DNA of 64,000 nucleotides from Variovorax sp. 679. GTDB lineage: Bacteria; Pseudomonadota; Gammaproteobacteria; Burkholderiales; Burkholderiaceae_C. Below the pieces are notes generated by a model. It made no database searches and was not told where the DNA came from. It worked only from the letters and a program-made list of their open reading frames with translations. Location of the stretch: positions 124,001-188,000 of the forward strand of contig NZ_RXFS01000002.1 of assembly GCF_003952185.1 (NCBI RefSeq). Reading direction: 5' to 3'. Of this stretch, positions 1 to 9,671 are shown piece after piece. Each line of letters begins with the position of its first letter. Position 1 is the first letter of the stretch. The translations under genes and the position numbers were made by a program.

Positions 1-181
1 GCACCTGATCCTCGAGTTTTCCAAAACGCAGGCTCGCTGCGGCTTTCGTGGAATACACGTGGCTCTGGTGCTGATTCGATCGGACCGACGGCATGCCGCC
101 CAAACCACCACACGCCCAGACGCGCACGAGCGATCGGCCCGAGGCGGGTCGAATGCTGGTGAGGTTCAGTGCGGTGTTCAC
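1..181 (-). CDS. Truncated unidentified protein, N-terminal part only
   Basis: An open frame of 60 codons runs from a GTG to the window edge without a stop. The protein starts MNTALNLTSIRPASG and continues with RVWACGGLGG; the rest lies outside the window. An AGGA Shine-Dalgarno core sits six bases before the GTG. A sigma70-like promoter (264-292) points into it, and it is divergent from the HTH regulator at 336. I do not recognise the family. The glycine-rich stretch near residue 25 could be part of a nucleotide-binding loop, but this is a guess. No longer frame on the opposite strand looks protein-like. Confidence 0.5.
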   Translation of the reverse strand, partial: MNTALNLTSIRPASGRSLVRVWACGGLGGMPSVRSNQHQSHVYSTKAAASLRFGKLEDQV

Positions 182-263
182 GATGGGTCCTGAGTCAAAA
201 ATTGCCGCTGTCGGCTGTAAAGGGTTGGAAAAAAGGTACGGCTTTGGGCCGCGAATGAGGGCA

Positions 264-292
264 ACTGTAAATAGTGTTTACGAAGGCGTCAA
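264..292 (-). promoter_or_regulatory. Sigma70-like promoter for the truncated left-edge gene
   Basis: On the minus strand a -35 hexamer TTGACG (292-287) is followed after exactly 17 bases by TACAGT (269-264). This fits a vegetative promoter with an untranslated leader of about 75 bases before the GTG at 181. The palindrome at 267-281 lies in the spacer and touches the -10, the geometry expected for repression. Confidence 0.45.
267..281. promoter_or_regulatory. Operator-like palindrome between divergent genes
   Basis: GTAAATAGTGTTTAC is a 15-base imperfect palindrome: 6 of 7 arm positions pair around a central G. It sits between a promoter's -35 and -10 and about 55 bases upstream of the HTH regulator gene. 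An XRE-type regulator binding here could repress the left gene and perhaps itself. Binding is inferred from position and symmetry only. Confidence 0.4.
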
Positions 293-335
293 CAACCGGG
301 ACAATCTTTTTTTGTCTTGTTGTTGTTTTTGAACA

Positions 336-725
336 GTGCCCAATACCACCGTCGCGCGCCGTCGCAATGCGCTTGCGCTGCACCGCCGCTTTCTCGAGGA
401 GGCCGTTGCCGCGGGCCTGCCAGCCAAGGGGCTGGACCAGGCGTTCGCGAAGAAGATCGAGATTTCTCCCAGCATGTGGAGCCAGATCAAGAGTTCCCGC
501 CCCATCGGCGACAACCTGGCACGGCAGATCGAACGGCATTGCGATGTGGAGCCGGGCTGGCTCGACAAGGAAGACCGCCCCAGCGAAGTACCCGACGCAG
601 CTGAGGAGCGCTTCATCGCCGCGGCACGGGAGGCATGGCGCAGCGCCAACGCCAAGGGGAAAAAAGAGCTCAGCGGCTGGCTGAAGAAACGCGCACAGGA
701 CGCCGCTGCCGGCGGCGAGCCCTAG
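336..725 (+). CDS. Small HTH (XRE/Cro-C1-like) DNA-binding protein
   Basis: A 129-residue protein starting at GTG (MPNTTVARRRN). Residues about 35-80 look like a Cro/C1 helix-turn-helix: a first helix with FAKKIEISPSMWSQIK, then SSRPIGDNLARQIER as the recognition region, then CDVEPGWLD, a phrase common after such domains. The C-terminus is charged and alanine-rich. It is probably a DNA-binding regulator of the divergent gene at the window edge. Its last four bases overlap the end of the convergent thioesterase gene, so there is no room for a terminator between them. The start codon is uncertain because no clear Shine-Dalgarno sequence precedes it. Confidence 0.7.
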   Translation: MPNTTVARRRNALALHRRFLEEAVAAGLPAKGLDQAFAKKIEISPSMWSQIKSSRPIGDNLARQIERHCDVEPGWLDKEDRPSEVPDAAEERFIAAAREAWRSANAKGKKELSGWLKKRAQDAAAGGEP

Positions 726-1156
726 CCCAGTTCCGGCGCGTTGCGGACGATGGCGGCGCGCATGTCGTCCGGAATGGCGACTGCGCGATGGGTTTCGAGC
801 GAGGTGGTCACCAGCACCTGCTGCATCTGCATGCGCACTTCGCCATCCACTGGATCGAAGCAGCGCACCTGCAATGTCATCGAACGCGAGCCCAGCCGCT
901 CCACGGCCAGCCCGAGCATCACCTGGTCGCCCATTCGGCTCACTGCGCGGAAATCGACTTCGAGCTTCACGGTGGGCAGGCCGATTCGCCGCTGCGCCAC
1001 CAGCCCGTGATAGCTGAGCCCCAGGCCTTCGTTCACCCAGTCCTCGACGAGGCCGTTGAGCATCACGAAGTACTGCGGATAGAAGACGATCCCCGCCGGA
1101 TCGCAGTCCGAGAAGCGGATCAGCCTCGGCCTGCGGAACTCGTTGCGCTCGCCCAT
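722..1156 (-). CDS. Acyl-CoA thioesterase, 4-hydroxybenzoyl-CoA type (hotdog fold)
   Basis: A 144-residue protein typical of the 4HBT hotdog family. The N-terminus carries RFSDCDPAGIVFYPQYF (residues 14-30), the hallmark of 4-hydroxybenzoyl-CoA thioesterases, with the catalytic aspartate in the D17-C-D19 stretch. It would hydrolyse an aromatic acyl-CoA to the free acid plus CoA in the cytoplasm. The ATG at 1156 is chosen because AGGAGGGG lies just upstream and the MarR stop is two bases away; a longer frame upstream only shadows the MarR gene. It is the last gene of the catabolic run, so it may release 2-aminobenzoate from its CoA ester (inference). Confidence 0.85.
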   Translation of the reverse strand: MGERNEFRRPRLIRFSDCDPAGIVFYPQYFVMLNGLVEDWVNEGLGLSYHGLVAQRRIGLPTVKLEVDFRAVSRMGDQVMLGLAVERLGSRSMTLQVRCFDPVDGEVRMQMQQVLVTTSLETHRAVAIPDDMRAAIVRNAPELG

Positions 1157-1158
1157 GC

Positions 1159-1692
1159 TCACCCCTCCTCGCCCGCGGGTTCGCCGCGCAGCACGTGCAC
1201 GCGCAGCAGGCCAAGCTGCGTGTGCATCTGCTTGACCGTCTTCATGTCGAGCCCCGAGAACATCTCGAGGATCCACTGCTCGTGCTCGCTCGCCATGGTC
1301 TCGAAGGTGCGGCGGCCCGTTGGCGTGAGGCTCACGATCCACGCGCGACGGTCATCGGGACTGGGCGCGCGCGCCACCATGCCTTCGCGTTCGAGCTCGT
1401 CCGTCAGGCCGGTGACGTTGCCGCCGGTCACCATCAGGTAGCGCGAGAGCACGCGCATCTTCAGGCCGTCCTTGTAGCGGTAGAGCTGCGCCATGTAGTC
1501 GAAGCGCGCCAGCGAGATGCCGAAGCGATCGCGCAGCCGTCGCCGGATCTCGGCCTCGATCTGCGTGGTGCTGGCCAGCATGCGCAGCCACAGCTTGAGC
1601 ATCGCGTGGTCCTCGTGGCCCGCGCGGGCCTCGTGGCCCAGTTCTTCCGCATCGCTCAGTACGGCGTGCGAAGCATCGTTGCGTGTCGTCAT
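1159..1692 (-). CDS. MarR-family transcriptional regulator
   Basis: A 177-residue MarR winged-helix protein. Helices around [12 protein letters not shown] and [26 protein letters not shown] form the [18 protein letters not shown] (about residues 120-135) is the wing and its conserved DxR motif. MarR proteins usually repress and release DNA on binding a phenolic or aromatic acid. Its ATG overlaps the TGA of the upstream SDR (ATGA), so it is co-translated with catabolic genes and is controlled by its own regulon. Variovorax auxin loci are known to carry two MarR regulators; this and the gene at 26388 fit that pattern, but which matches which is not determined here. Confidence 0.9.
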   Translation of the reverse strand: MTTRNDASHAVLSDAEELGHEARAGHEDHAMLKLWLRMLASTTQIEAEIRRRLRDRFGISLARFDYMAQLYRYKDGLKMRVLSRYLMVTGGNVTGLTDELEREGMVARAPSPDDRRAWIVSLTPTGRRTFETMASEHEQWILEMFSGLDMKTVKQMHTQLGLLRVHVLRGEPAGEEG

Positions 1693-2465
1693 GTCACTTC
1701 TCCCCCTGAAACCGAGATCGACTGTCCGGTGACCGATGCAGCACCGGCCCCGCACAACCAACGCACCGTGTCGGCCACCTCGGACGGCTGCACGATCCGC
1801 TTCTGCGGATTGACGCTGGAAAACTCAGCCAGCGCATCGGCCTCGCTGCGCCCGGTCTTGCCGACCACGTTGGCGACGCTGTTGCGCAGGATGTCGGTGT
1901 CGGTGTAGCCCGGGCACACGGCATTCACCGTGATGCCCTTGCGCGCCACCTCGAGCGCCAGCGCGCGCGTGAGCCCGATCACGCCATGCTTGGCCGCGGT
2001 GTAGGCCGCCACGTAGGCGTAGCCCTTCTGCCCTGCCGTGCTGGCGATGTTGACGATGCGGCCCCAGCCGGCGTCGAGCATGTCCGGAAGCGCCGCCTGC
2101 GCGCACAGGAAGCTGCCGGTGAGATTGACCGACAGCATCCGCTGCCAGAGCTCGAACGAAGTCTTGAGGAAAGGCGCGCTTTCGGCCGCCCCCGCGTTGT
2201 TGACGAGCACGGCGACCGGCCCCCGCGCGGCACGGACCTCGGCGAATGCGGCCTGCACTGCCTCGGGACTGGCCACGTCGGCCGCCACGACGCCGTGCCC
2301 GCTGCCCGCGAGCGAATCGGCCACGCGCTGCAGTGCCTCGCGATCGCGCCCCAGCAGCGTGAGGATGGCGCCCTCGGCAGCCAGGGTGCGGGCGATCTCG
2401 GCACCGATGCCGCGTGCTGCGCCGGTAACGAGTGCATGCCGGCCAGTGAGTGAATTTGATTGCAT
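1689..2465 (-). CDS. Short-chain dehydrogenase/reductase (SDR), complete catalytic motifs
   Basis: A 258-residue classical SDR. It has TGAARGIG (residues 14-21) for NAD(P), NNAG for the central strand, a catalytic serine in NIASTAG, and YTAAK as the YxxxK pair. The C-terminus ITGQ-like segment ([11 protein letters not shown]) is typical of the family. It oxidises or reduces a hydroxyl/keto group, perhaps on a 3-hydroxyacyl-CoA, but the substrate cannot be read from sequence. It begins a sub-operon (SDR, MarR, thioesterase) and is preceded by an AT-rich 53-bp gap. Confidence 0.85.
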   Translation of the reverse strand: MQSNSLTGRHALVTGAARGIGAEIARTLAAEGAILTLLGRDREALQRVADSLAGSGHGVVAADVASPEAVQAAFAEVRAARGPVAVLVNNAGAAESAPFLKTSFELWQRMLSVNLTGSFLCAQAALPDMLDAGWGRIVNIASTAGQKGYAYVAAYTAAKHGVIGLTRALALEVARKGITVNAVCPGYTDTDILRNSVANVVGKTGRSEADALAEFSSVNPQKRIVQPSEVADTVRWLCGAGAASVTGQSISVSGGEVT

Positions 2466-2518
2466 ACCTGAATGTTTTAGTTCTGAATCATTTTACCGGA
2501 GCTGGCCGCCCCAGGTTG
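2466..2518 (-). promoter_or_regulatory. AT-rich gap with possible internal promoter
   Basis: This short gap is strikingly AT-rich for the region. On the minus strand it holds TAAAAT (2495-2490), one mismatch from the -10 consensus, and ATTCAG repeated with a 16-base period. No good -35 at 16-18 bases was found. It may be an internal, MarR-controlled promoter for the SDR-MarR-thioesterase genes. Confidence 0.25.
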
Positions 2519-3268
2519 TCAGCGCATGAAACGGCCGCCGTTGAGGTCCAGCGTGGCGCCGGTCATGAAGGCCGCGGCCGGGGAAGCGAGATAGACCACC
2601 GCCGCGGCAACTTCCTCGGGAAGGCCGAAGCGGCCGAGGGGAATGCTCGCCTGCAGCGTCTGCTGCCGCGCGGGCTCCATGGCCTCGAGCGCAGGGCTGC
2701 CGATAGCCGCTGGAGCCAGCGCATTCACTGTCACGCCGTGCGGCGCCAGTTCCTGTGCGAACGACCGCGTCAGCGCCAGCAATCCGGCCTTGCTCGCCGC
2801 GTAGTGCACCCCGGTCGCCGTGCTGGCCTGCTGCCCGGCCATCGATGCAATGTTGACGATACGACCCGTGCCGCGTTCGCGCATGTGCCGCCCGGCAATG
2901 CGACAACCGAAGAAGCTGCCCCGCAGATTGACAGCCAGCACGTCGTCCCATTCTTCGGGCGTGATGTCCCAGAGCGATGTGACCGGCGTGCGCGCCGCGT
3001 TGTTGACCATGATGTCGACTGCGCCGAAATGCGCGATGGCCTTGTCGAAGCAGCCGGAGAAAGCCGTCTCGTCGCGCACATCGAGTTGCAGCGCGAGCCC
3101 GCCGATCTCCGCCGCGACGGCCTGCGCATTCGCAAGCTCGATGTCGGCCAGTGCCACGCGCGCCCCGGCCTCCGCCAGCCCGCACGCGATGGCCGCGCCC
3201 AACCCCTGTCCGGCCCCCGTCACGAACGCCACGCGGCCTGAAAGCGGGAGCAGCGCTGCGTTCGTCAT
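2519..3268 (-). CDS. Short-chain dehydrogenase/reductase (SDR)
   Basis: A 249-residue SDR with VTGAGQGLG near residue 16 for cofactor binding, an acidic residue after the second strand (LADIE, favouring NAD), NNAA in place of the usual NNAG, a serine in NIASMAG and YAASK as the active-site pair. It is complete and likely active. The gene follows the CoA ligase by 11 bases and belongs to the same transcript. It is clearly diverged from the next SDR (1689-2465), so the two are unlikely to be recent duplicates. The role is inferred to be alcohol/ketone interconversion on a catabolic intermediate. Confidence 0.85.
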   Translation of the reverse strand: MTNAALLPLSGRVAFVTGAGQGLGAAIACGLAEAGARVALADIELANAQAVAAEIGGLALQLDVRDETAFSGCFDKAIAHFGAVDIMVNNAARTPVTSLWDITPEEWDDVLAVNLRGSFFGCRIAGRHMRERGTGRIVNIASMAGQQASTATGVHYAASKAGLLALTRSFAQELAPHGVTVNALAPAAIGSPALEAMEPARQQTLQASIPLGRFGLPEEVAAAVVYLASPAAAFMTGATLDLNGGRFMR

Positions 3269-3279
3269 GGCGATGCGCC

Positions 3280-4866
3280 TCAGGCCCTTGCGGGCCGGCC
3301 GTCCCAGGTCTGCGGCCCCACGCCGCGCTCGCGCAGCTTGAACTTCTGCACCTTGCCGTTCTCGGTTCGCGGCAAGTCGGGCAGCACGTCGATGTAGCGC
3401 GGCACGGCGAAGTACGGCAGGCGACCTTCGCAGAAACGCGCAAGCTCGGCAGGGTCGATCTCCACGCCATCGCGCGCCACCAGCGCAGCCATCACCTCGT
3501 CTTCAGCCAGCTCCGAGCGCACCGGATACACCGCGCATGAGGCCACGCCCGGATGACTCAGCAGCACCTGCTCGACCTCGAACGACGAGATGTTCTCGCC
3601 ACGCCGGCGTATCGCATCCTTGATGCGGTCGACAAAGCGGAAAGCGCCATCGGCGTCGCGCACCACCCGATCGCCGGTGTGGAACCAGAGATTGCGCCAG
3701 GCCTCGACCGTCTTCTCCGGCATGTTGAAGTAGCCGCTCGCGAAGGCAAACGGCTCGTCCGCGCGCAGCAGCAGTTCGCCGGCCTCGTCGGGCGGCAGTT
3801 CCACGTCGTCTTCATCGGCCACGCGCGCCTGGAAACCCGGGCGCAGCCAGCCCATGACACCGCCGCGCGGCGAATCCGGCGCCGTGGCGATGGCGAAGTT
3901 GGTTTCGGTCGAGCCGTAGCCTTCGAGCAGCGAAACGCCAGTGCGCGCCTTGAACGCCGCACCGGCGGCAGACGGCACGCCGGGCCCGAGACCTGTGCGC
4001 ACGCGGTGGTCCCGCTCGCCAGGGCCTTCCGGCTGCGCGAGCAGGATCGGCACCATCGCCCCCAGCAGATAGACCACGGTCGCCCCGCTCGATCGCATCG
4101 TCGGCCAGAAGCCCGAGGCCGAGAAGCGCGACTCGAACACTACCTGCGCGCCGGTCAACGCGGCCTGCGCAAAGGTGTTGAGCGCGTTGATGTGAAACAG
4201 CGGCAGCGTGGTGCACAGCACGTCGTCGGCACCAACGCCGAGCACCTCCGCGCTGTTCACGCCCCACCAGAAATACTGCGCATGCGGGCAGATCACGCCC
4301 TTGGCCGGCCCTGTCGTGCCGGAGGTGTAGAGAATCGCCAGCGGGTCGCCGGGCTGCACCGCCGCAGCTTCGACAGGCTCCCCGCCCCCGGGATACGCCA
4401 CCGCACGCACGCCCTCGGGCGCCCGCCATGCGGTCGCGGCCTCTCCGACGATCCAGATCTCGCGCAACGCGGTACGCGCCAGGTCCGCCGTCGCGAGCCT
4501 CTCGAGAAAACCCGCCTCGATCACCAGCAGCTTCGCCTCGCTGTTCGCAAGGAAGTACTCGATCTGCGGCCCCATCGATGCCGTGTTGACCGGCACCATC
4601 GACGCCCCCAGCCAACCGGCGCCCAGAAAGCTCTCCAGGAATTCGATTCGATTGCCGCACATCACCGCGATGCGGTCGCCGTGCGCCACACCGGCCGCGG
4701 CCAACGCACCCGCATGCACGGCCGCAGCCTGCGCCGCATCGCCGTGCGCCCACTCGCACCCCGCAATGCGCAGCAGGCCACGCGAGCCGAACAGCGCAGC
4801 CTGCCGCTGCAGCATCGCCGGCAGCGTGCGCTGCGCGGGCGGCACGGCGCGCGGGTCACTCGTCAT
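3280..4866 (-). CDS. AMP-forming acyl-CoA synthetase
   Basis: A 528-residue ANL-superfamily ligase. Visible motifs are the P-loop [11 protein letters not shown] (180-190), [40 protein letters not shown] and the catalytic lysine in ENGK (K505). It adenylates a carboxylic acid and transfers it to CoA. The overall pattern resembles the crotonobetaine/carnitine-CoA ligase branch. The ATG at 4866 is chosen because it overlaps the end of the LivF gene by 11 bases and gives a full-length enzyme; the longer frame is a LivF shadow. Sitting directly after the transporter genes, it may activate the imported aromatic acid or a downstream acid. Confidence 0.88.
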   Translation of the reverse strand: MTSDPRAVPPAQRTLPAMLQRQAALFGSRGLLRIAGCEWAHGDAAQAAAVHAGALAAAGVAHGDRIAVMCGNRIEFLESFLGAGWLGASMVPVNTASMGPQIEYFLANSEAKLLVIEAGFLERLATADLARTALREIWIVGEAATAWRAPEGVRAVAYPGGGEPVEAAAVQPGDPLAILYTSGTTGPAKGVICPHAQYFWWGVNSAEVLGVGADDVLCTTLPLFHINALNTFAQAALTGAQVVFESRFSASGFWPTMRSSGATVVYLLGAMVPILLAQPEGPGERDHRVRTGLGPGVPSAAGAAFKARTGVSLLEGYGSTETNFAIATAPDSPRGGVMGWLRPGFQARVADEDDVELPPDEAGELLLRADEPFAFASGYFNMPEKTVEAWRNLWFHTGDRVVRDADGAFRFVDRIKDAIRRRGENISSFEVEQVLLSHPGVASCAVYPVRSELAEDEVMAALVARDGVEIDPAELARFCEGRLPYFAVPRYIDVLPDLPRTENGKVQKFKLRERGVGPQTWDGRPARA

Positions 4867-5587
4867 CGTGCGTGCCTCCGCCGAGGTAGGTGGCCTGCAC
4901 GCGCGGATCGCTCGCCAACTCGGCCGAGGCACCCGACAGCGCGATCTCGCCCGTCTCCAGCACATAGCCCTCGTCCGAGCTTTCGAGCGCCGCGCGCGCG
5001 TTCTGCTCCACCAGCAGGATCGACACGCCATCCTCCCGCAGCTTTCGCACGATCGTGAGAATGTCGCGCACGATCAGCGGCGCCAGCCCCAGGCTGGGTT
5101 CGTCCAGCATCAGCAGGCGCGGCGCCGACATCAGCGCCCGCCCCACCGCCAGCATCTGCCGCTCGCCGCCCGAGAGCGTGTCGGCGCGCTGTGCACGGCG
5201 CTCGGCCAGCCGGGGAAAGCGGTCATACACCGACTGCAGCCGCTTCTTCATCGCATCGCCGCGCAGCCGCTTGGCATAGGCGCCGAGCTGCAGGTTGTCG
5301 AGCACGGTGAGTTCGCCGAACAGCTCGCGCTTCTCGGGCACGAGGCACAGGCCGCGCTCCACGCGCGCTTCCACGTCCAGCCCTTGCAGATCTTCGCCTT
5401 CGAAGCGCAGCGTGCCCTTGCAGGGCAGCAGGCCCATGGCGGCGGCCAGCAGCGTGGTCTTGCCCGCACCGTTCGGGCCGATCACTGAGATAATCTGCCC
5501 GGGCTGCAGGTCCAGCGACACACCGCGCACGGCCTCGACCTGCCCGTAAGACACGTGCAGATCGCCAATCTCCAGCATCGCGGTCAT
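4856..5587 (-). CDS. livF: Branched-chain-type ABC transporter ATPase, LivF-like
   Basis: A 243-residue ABC ATPase of the LivF subgroup. Walker A is GPNGAGKTT, the signature is LSGGERQ, Walker B is LLMLDEPS, and the switch histidine of most ABC ATPases is replaced by VEQN, normal for LivF. It powers the LivH/LivM permease and pairs with the LivG domain encoded just upstream. The ATG overlaps the preceding stop (ATGA). HAAT-family transporters take up branched-chain amino acids but also aromatic acids; the gene context argues for an aromatic acid here. Confidence 0.9.
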   Translation of the reverse strand: MTAMLEIGDLHVSYGQVEAVRGVSLDLQPGQIISVIGPNGAGKTTLLAAAMGLLPCKGTLRFEGEDLQGLDVEARVERGLCLVPEKRELFGELTVLDNLQLGAYAKRLRGDAMKKRLQSVYDRFPRLAERRAQRADTLSGGERQMLAVGRALMSAPRLLMLDEPSLGLAPLIVRDILTIVRKLREDGVSILLVEQNARAALESSDEGYVLETGEIALSGASAELASDPRVQATYLGGGTHDDE

Positions 5588-7371
5588 ACGACGCTCCCCA
5601 GGTAAGCCGCCTGCACGCGCTCGTCCGCGCGCACCGCCGACGGCACGCCCTCCACGAGCTTGGAGCCGAAGTTCATCACCACCAGCCTGTCCACCAGTTT
5701 CATCACGAAGTCCATGTCGTGCTCGACGATGAGGATGGTCACGCCCTCCTCGCGCAGCTTGCGCAGCAGGTCGCCGAGCGCCATCTTTTCCTTGCGCCGC
5801 AGGCCGGCGGCGGGCTCGTCGAGCACCAGCAGCACCGGGTCGGCGGCCAGCGCACGCGCGATTTCCAGGATGCGCTGCGTGCCCAATGGCAGGCTGCCCG
5901 CCAGTTCATGCGCACGGTCGCCCAGGCCGATGCGGTCGAGCTGGCGCTGCGCTTCCTGCAGGATCTGCTGCTCTTCCATGCGGTCCAGCCGCAGCCCCGC
6001 CTTCAGGATGCCCGAGCGCGTGCGCGAGTGCGCGCCCAGCGCCACGTTGTCAAGCAGGCTCATGTGCGGCCGCAGCTTCACGTGCTGAAAGGTGCGCGCC
6101 AGCCCCAGCCGCGCGACCTCGCGCTGCGGCATGCCGGCGATGTCGTGCTCAAGAAAGCGCACCCGGCCCGCGCTCATCGGCAGCGTGCAGGTCAGCAGGT
6201 TGAACATGGTCGACTTGCCCGCGCCGTTGGGCCCGATCAACCCGACGATCTCGCCGGCTTTCACGTCGAAGCTCACGTCGTTGACGGCCACCAACCCGCC
6301 GAAGCGCTTGACCGCGCCGTTCACCGACAGCACCTGCGAGCCGCGCTGGGGCAGCGTGCGGTGCGGCAGCGGTTCGACCGGCGGAGCTTCATGGCGCGAC
6401 GGCCCCTGCGTGCCGCCACGGCGGCGCGTCCAGCGGCGAAGCAGCCCCATCACCCCGCCGCGCGCAAAGTGCAGCAACAGGATGAACAGCGCCGCGAAGG
6501 CCACGGCCTCGAGCTGGCCCGCGCGCTGCGTGAGCATCGGCAGCACGTCCTGCAGGCTGTTCTTCAGCACCAGCACCAGCGCGGCGCCCACCAGCGCACC
6601 CGCCAGTTGCCCGAGCCCTCCGGCCACCGCCATCAGCAGGTACTCGATGCTGGCACGCACGTCGAAGGGCGACGGGCTCACGAAGCGGTTCATGTGCGCA
6701 TAGAGCCAGCCCGCCAGCCCCGCGAACAGCGCGGCCGTGACGAACAGCGAAAGCCGCACGCGATACGCATCCGCCCCCACGCTGGCCAGCAGCGTCGCGC
6801 CGCCACGCAGCCCGCGAATCGCGCGCCCCGGCCGCGACTGCAGCAGGTTGTGGCTGAACAGGCAGGCCAGCCCCACCACCACCCAGATCAGGTAATACAT
6901 CGCGCGCGGATCGGCCAGCGACCAGCCCGCGATCTGCAGCGCCGGAATGTTCGACAGCCCCGTGTGCCGCCCGAGTGCATCGACGTTGCCGAACAGCATC
7001 GCGATCGACAGGCCCCACGCAATGGTGCTCAGCGGCAGGAAGTGTCCGCCCAGCCGCAGCGTGAGCATGCCGATGGCCAGCGCCGACAGCCCCGTGAGCA
7101 GCAGCGCGAACAGCAGCCCGATCCAGGGCGACATGCCCTGCGTCGTCGTGAGCCACGCGGTCGCGTAGGCCGCAATGCCCACGAAAGCCGCCTGCCCGAA
7201 CGAGGTCGCCCCGCCCACACCGGTCAGCAGCACGAGACCCAGCGCCACCAGCGCACCGATGCCGATGTCGTTCAGCAGCGAGACGGTGAAGCTGCCCGCC
7301 ACCGCCGGCACCAGCGCCAGCACGACGACCAGCGCGGCGATCCACGCCATGCGTTTGCGATTGCCGTTCAT
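5584..7371 (-). CDS. Fused ABC permease-ATPase (LivM-LivG)
   Basis: A 595-residue protein joining two usually separate subunits. Residues 1 to about 320 are a LivM-type permease with many hydrophobic segments and the loop [12 protein letters not shown]. After a proline-rich linker, residues from about 345 form a LivG ATPase with GPNGAGKST (Walker A), the LivG-type [18 protein letters not shown] region in place of a strict [16 protein letters not shown] (Walker B) and [10 protein letters not shown]. The ATG overlaps the LivH stop. Such fusions are seen in some Burkholderiales; they fix the stoichiometry of the two subunits. The family assignment is secure, the substrate is not. Confidence 0.9.
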   Translation of the reverse strand: MNGNRKRMAWIAALVVVLALVPAVAGSFTVSLLNDIGIGALVALGLVLLTGVGGATSFGQAAFVGIAAYATAWLTTTQGMSPWIGLLFALLLTGLSALAIGMLTLRLGGHFLPLSTIAWGLSIAMLFGNVDALGRHTGLSNIPALQIAGWSLADPRAMYYLIWVVVGLACLFSHNLLQSRPGRAIRGLRGGATLLASVGADAYRVRLSLFVTAALFAGLAGWLYAHMNRFVSPSPFDVRASIEYLLMAVAGGLGQLAGALVGAALVLVLKNSLQDVLPMLTQRAGQLEAVAFAALFILLLHFARGGVMGLLRRWTRRRGGTQGPSRHEAPPVEPLPHRTLPQRGSQVLSVNGAVKRFGGLVAVNDVSFDVKAGEIVGLIGPNGAGKSTMFNLLTCTLPMSAGRVRFLEHDIAGMPQREVARLGLARTFQHVKLRPHMSLLDNVALGAHSRTRSGILKAGLRLDRMEEQQILQEAQRQLDRIGLGDRAHELAGSLPLGTQRILEIARALAADPVLLVLDEPAAGLRRKEKMALGDLLRKLREEGVTILIVEHDMDFVMKLVDRLVVMNFGSKLVEGVPSAVRADERVQAAYLGSVV

Positions 7372-8423
7372 TGGTCCACCTCGTCTTCTTCCTCTTCCGC
7401 ATGCGCAGCCATGAAGGAGCGCAGCATGAGCACCGGGATCAGCAGGCTGAACACGATCACGTCCTTCAGCGCGCCGCTCCAGAACGAGGCGAAGCTCTCC
7501 ACCACGCCGACCGCGAGCGCGCCCACGGCCGTCATCGGGTAGCTCACGAGCCCGCCGATGATCGCGGCCACGAAGGCCTTCAGGCCGATGATGAAGCCCG
7601 AGTCGTAGTACATCGTCGTCACCGGCGCGATCAGCACACCGATCAGCCCCGCCAGCAGCGACGCGCAGCCATAGGCCAGCAGCGCCGTGCGCACCGGCCG
7701 GATACCCACCAGCCGCGCGCCCACCCGGTTCACCGCCGTGGCACGCAGCGCCTTGCCGGCCACCGTGCGCTCGAACACCAGGAAGAACAGCCCGCTCAGC
7801 ACGATGGCCGCCCCCACCATCAGGACCACCTGCCCGCTGACCGTGAAGCCGTCGCCGAGCGTGAACATGGCGCTGGTCAGCGGCGTCGTACGCGAACCCT
7901 CCGGGCCGAAGAACAGCAGGCCCAGGCCCGACAGCAGGAAGTGCAGCGCCAACGACACGATCAGCAGCACCAGCACCGATGCATCCGCGATCGGCTGGAA
8001 GACCACTCGCGCGAGCAGCGGTGCAATGGGCACCACCAGCAGCACCGCCACCACGATGTGCACCGCCACCGGCACGCCGGGCCGCGCCGCCAGCCATGCG
8101 AGCACGCACGGAACAGCGGGCAGCACACCCCATGTCAGCACCGCCTTCGGGATGCGCGCGGCCTCGCCGCGCCGCAGCAGGCTGCCGATCTCGGTGGCCA
8201 GGGCCAGCGCGGCCAGCACGGCGACCATGCCGATGGTCGGCGGCACCCGGCCGGTCTCGAAGGCCGCGAGCGACAGTGCCGCAAAGGCCGCGATGTCGCC
8301 GAACGGCACGAACACCACCCGCGTGACGGAAAAGATCAGCACCAGCCCGAGCCCGGCCAGCAGGTAGATCGCACCGTTGGCCAGGCCGTCGGTGATCAGG
8401 ATCAGGGCCACGTCCCACGTCAT
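7368..8423 (-). CDS. livH: Branched-chain-type ABC transporter permease, LivH-like
   Basis: A 351-residue membrane protein with about eight hydrophobic helices. It carries the LivH hallmarks GLANGAIYLLAGLGL near the N-terminus and a cytoplasmic loop ALRATAVNRVGARLVGI for ATPase contact. It is longer than typical LivH (about 300), with an inserted stretch around residues 80-120. The C-terminus is strongly acidic (EEEEDEVD). It follows the binding protein by 34 bases and overlaps the LivM-LivG fusion by ATGA. It forms the inner-membrane channel with the LivM domain. Confidence 0.88.
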   Translation of the reverse strand: MTWDVALILITDGLANGAIYLLAGLGLVLIFSVTRVVFVPFGDIAAFAALSLAAFETGRVPPTIGMVAVLAALALATEIGSLLRRGEAARIPKAVLTWGVLPAVPCVLAWLAARPGVPVAVHIVVAVLLVVPIAPLLARVVFQPIADASVLVLLIVSLALHFLLSGLGLLFFGPEGSRTTPLTSAMFTLGDGFTVSGQVVLMVGAAIVLSGLFFLVFERTVAGKALRATAVNRVGARLVGIRPVRTALLAYGCASLLAGLIGVLIAPVTTMYYDSGFIIGLKAFVAAIIGGLVSYPMTAVGALAVGVVESFASFWSGALKDVIVFSLLIPVLMLRSFMAAHAEEEEDEVDQ

Positions 8424-8457
8424 CGCGCGGCCCTCCGGAAAGTCGAATGCATGAGGT

Positions 8458-9621
8458 TCAAGGTGCGAGCTTCCATTGGCCGTTGTCGAGCTTGACGATC
8501 ACCCGGGCGCGTTCGTCCACGCCGTAGAGGCTGCCGGGCTTGAAGGTGTAGACGCCGTGCGTGCCCACCACTTCCTTCGTGCTGAAGATGGCGTCGCGCA
8601 GCGCCACGCGGAACTCGGGCGTGCCCGGCTCGGCCTTCTTCATCGCGCGCGAGGCGGCATCGGCGAACACCAGCCAGCCGTCGAACGAGTAGGCCGAGAA
8701 AGCATCGCTGGTCGGTGCGTTGTTGACCTTCTGGAAGACGGCACGGAAGTCGGTCGCGATCTTCTTGGTCGGGTACTCGTCCGGCAGCTGCTCAGCCACG
8801 ATCACCGGGCCGGTGGGCATCAGCGCGTTCTGGCCGGCCGCGCCGACCACGCGCACGAAGTCGGGGTTGATCAGGCCGTGCTGGCCGTACACGCCGCCCT
8901 TGAAGCCGCGTTCCTGCAATGCAAGGAACGGCAGTGCCCCCGGCGTGCCGGCGCCGCCGGTCATCACCGCGTCAGGGCGCAGTGCCACGATCTTCAGCAC
9001 CTGCCCCGTCACCGAGGCGTCGGAGCGCGCATAGCGCTCGTTGCTCACCACCTTGATGCCTGCGCCGGGCGCGGCCTTCATCAGCGCGTCGTACACCAGG
9101 TCGCCCCAGGCGTCGGAGAAACCGATGTAGCCCACGGTCTTCACGTTGTTGCGCTTCATGCGCTCGACCACCGCGTCGATCATCAGCTGCGTCGGCTGTG
9201 CCACAGTCATCACCCACGGGTTTTCGTTGGGGTCGAGCAGGATGGGCGTGAGGCCGATCATCGGCGTCTTCGCTTCCTTGCCGACCTGCGCCATCGCGAT
9301 GGCGGCCGGCACGCCCGATGTGCCCATGAGCACGTCGACCTTCTCGTCCTCGATCAGCTTGCGCGCGTTGCGCCCGGCCGTGGTGGGGTCGGAGCCGTCG
9401 TCCAGCACCACGAGCTGGATCTTGCGGCCGTTCACCTCCGGCTTGTAGGCCAGTGCGGCCTGCATGCCCTTGGCGTAAGGCACGCCCAGCGAGGAGTTCG
9501 GCCCCGACAGCGACACGCTGAGGCCGACCTTGAGGTCGGCCGCGAACGCGCTCGCTATGCCACAGGCGGTCAGCGCGGCGGCGAGGGTGCCGCGCGTCAG
9601 GGTCTGCATCAGGCTCTTCAT
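8458..9621 (-). CDS. Periplasmic substrate-binding protein of HAAT-type ABC transporter (copy 1)
   Basis: A 387-residue type-1 periplasmic binding protein (Peripla_BP_6 family). A signal peptide of about 27 residues ends in AFA-A, followed by DLKVGLSVSLSGPNSSLG, the usual start of the mature domain. There is no lipobox, so it should be soluble in the periplasm. It is one of three homologous binding proteins in the locus (others at 11597 and 12762) and the one nearest the permease genes. Shared blocks include SDAWGDL, NERYARSD and VGTHGVYTFKP. Context points to an aromatic or indolic acid as ligand. Confidence 0.9.
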   Translation of the reverse strand: MKSLMQTLTRGTLAAALTACGIASAFAADLKVGLSVSLSGPNSSLGVPYAKGMQAALAYKPEVNGRKIQLVVLDDGSDPTTAGRNARKLIEDEKVDVLMGTSGVPAAIAMAQVGKEAKTPMIGLTPILLDPNENPWVMTVAQPTQLMIDAVVERMKRNNVKTVGYIGFSDAWGDLVYDALMKAAPGAGIKVVSNERYARSDASVTGQVLKIVALRPDAVMTGGAGTPGALPFLALQERGFKGGVYGQHGLINPDFVRVVGAAGQNALMPTGPVIVAEQLPDEYPTKKIATDFRAVFQKVNNAPTSDAFSAYSFDGWLVFADAASRAMKKAEPGTPEFRVALRDAIFSTKEVVGTHGVYTFKPGSLYGVDERARVIVKLDNGQWKLAP

Positions 9622-9671
9622 GTCGTAGCTCCGGTGAGGATTGTTGGAATGAACAGAGGTGGTTGGGTAAC

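Noticed and set aside
93..332. A 79-codon plus-strand frame at the left edge
   Set aside because: No Shine-Dalgarno, no recognisable domain, overlaps the promoter/operator region and the better-supported minus-strand frame.
7372..8418. N-terminal extension of the LivM-LivG frame
   Set aside because: It would add about 350 residues of compositionally odd sequence that is out of frame with LivH; the ATGA overlap at 7371 marks the real start.
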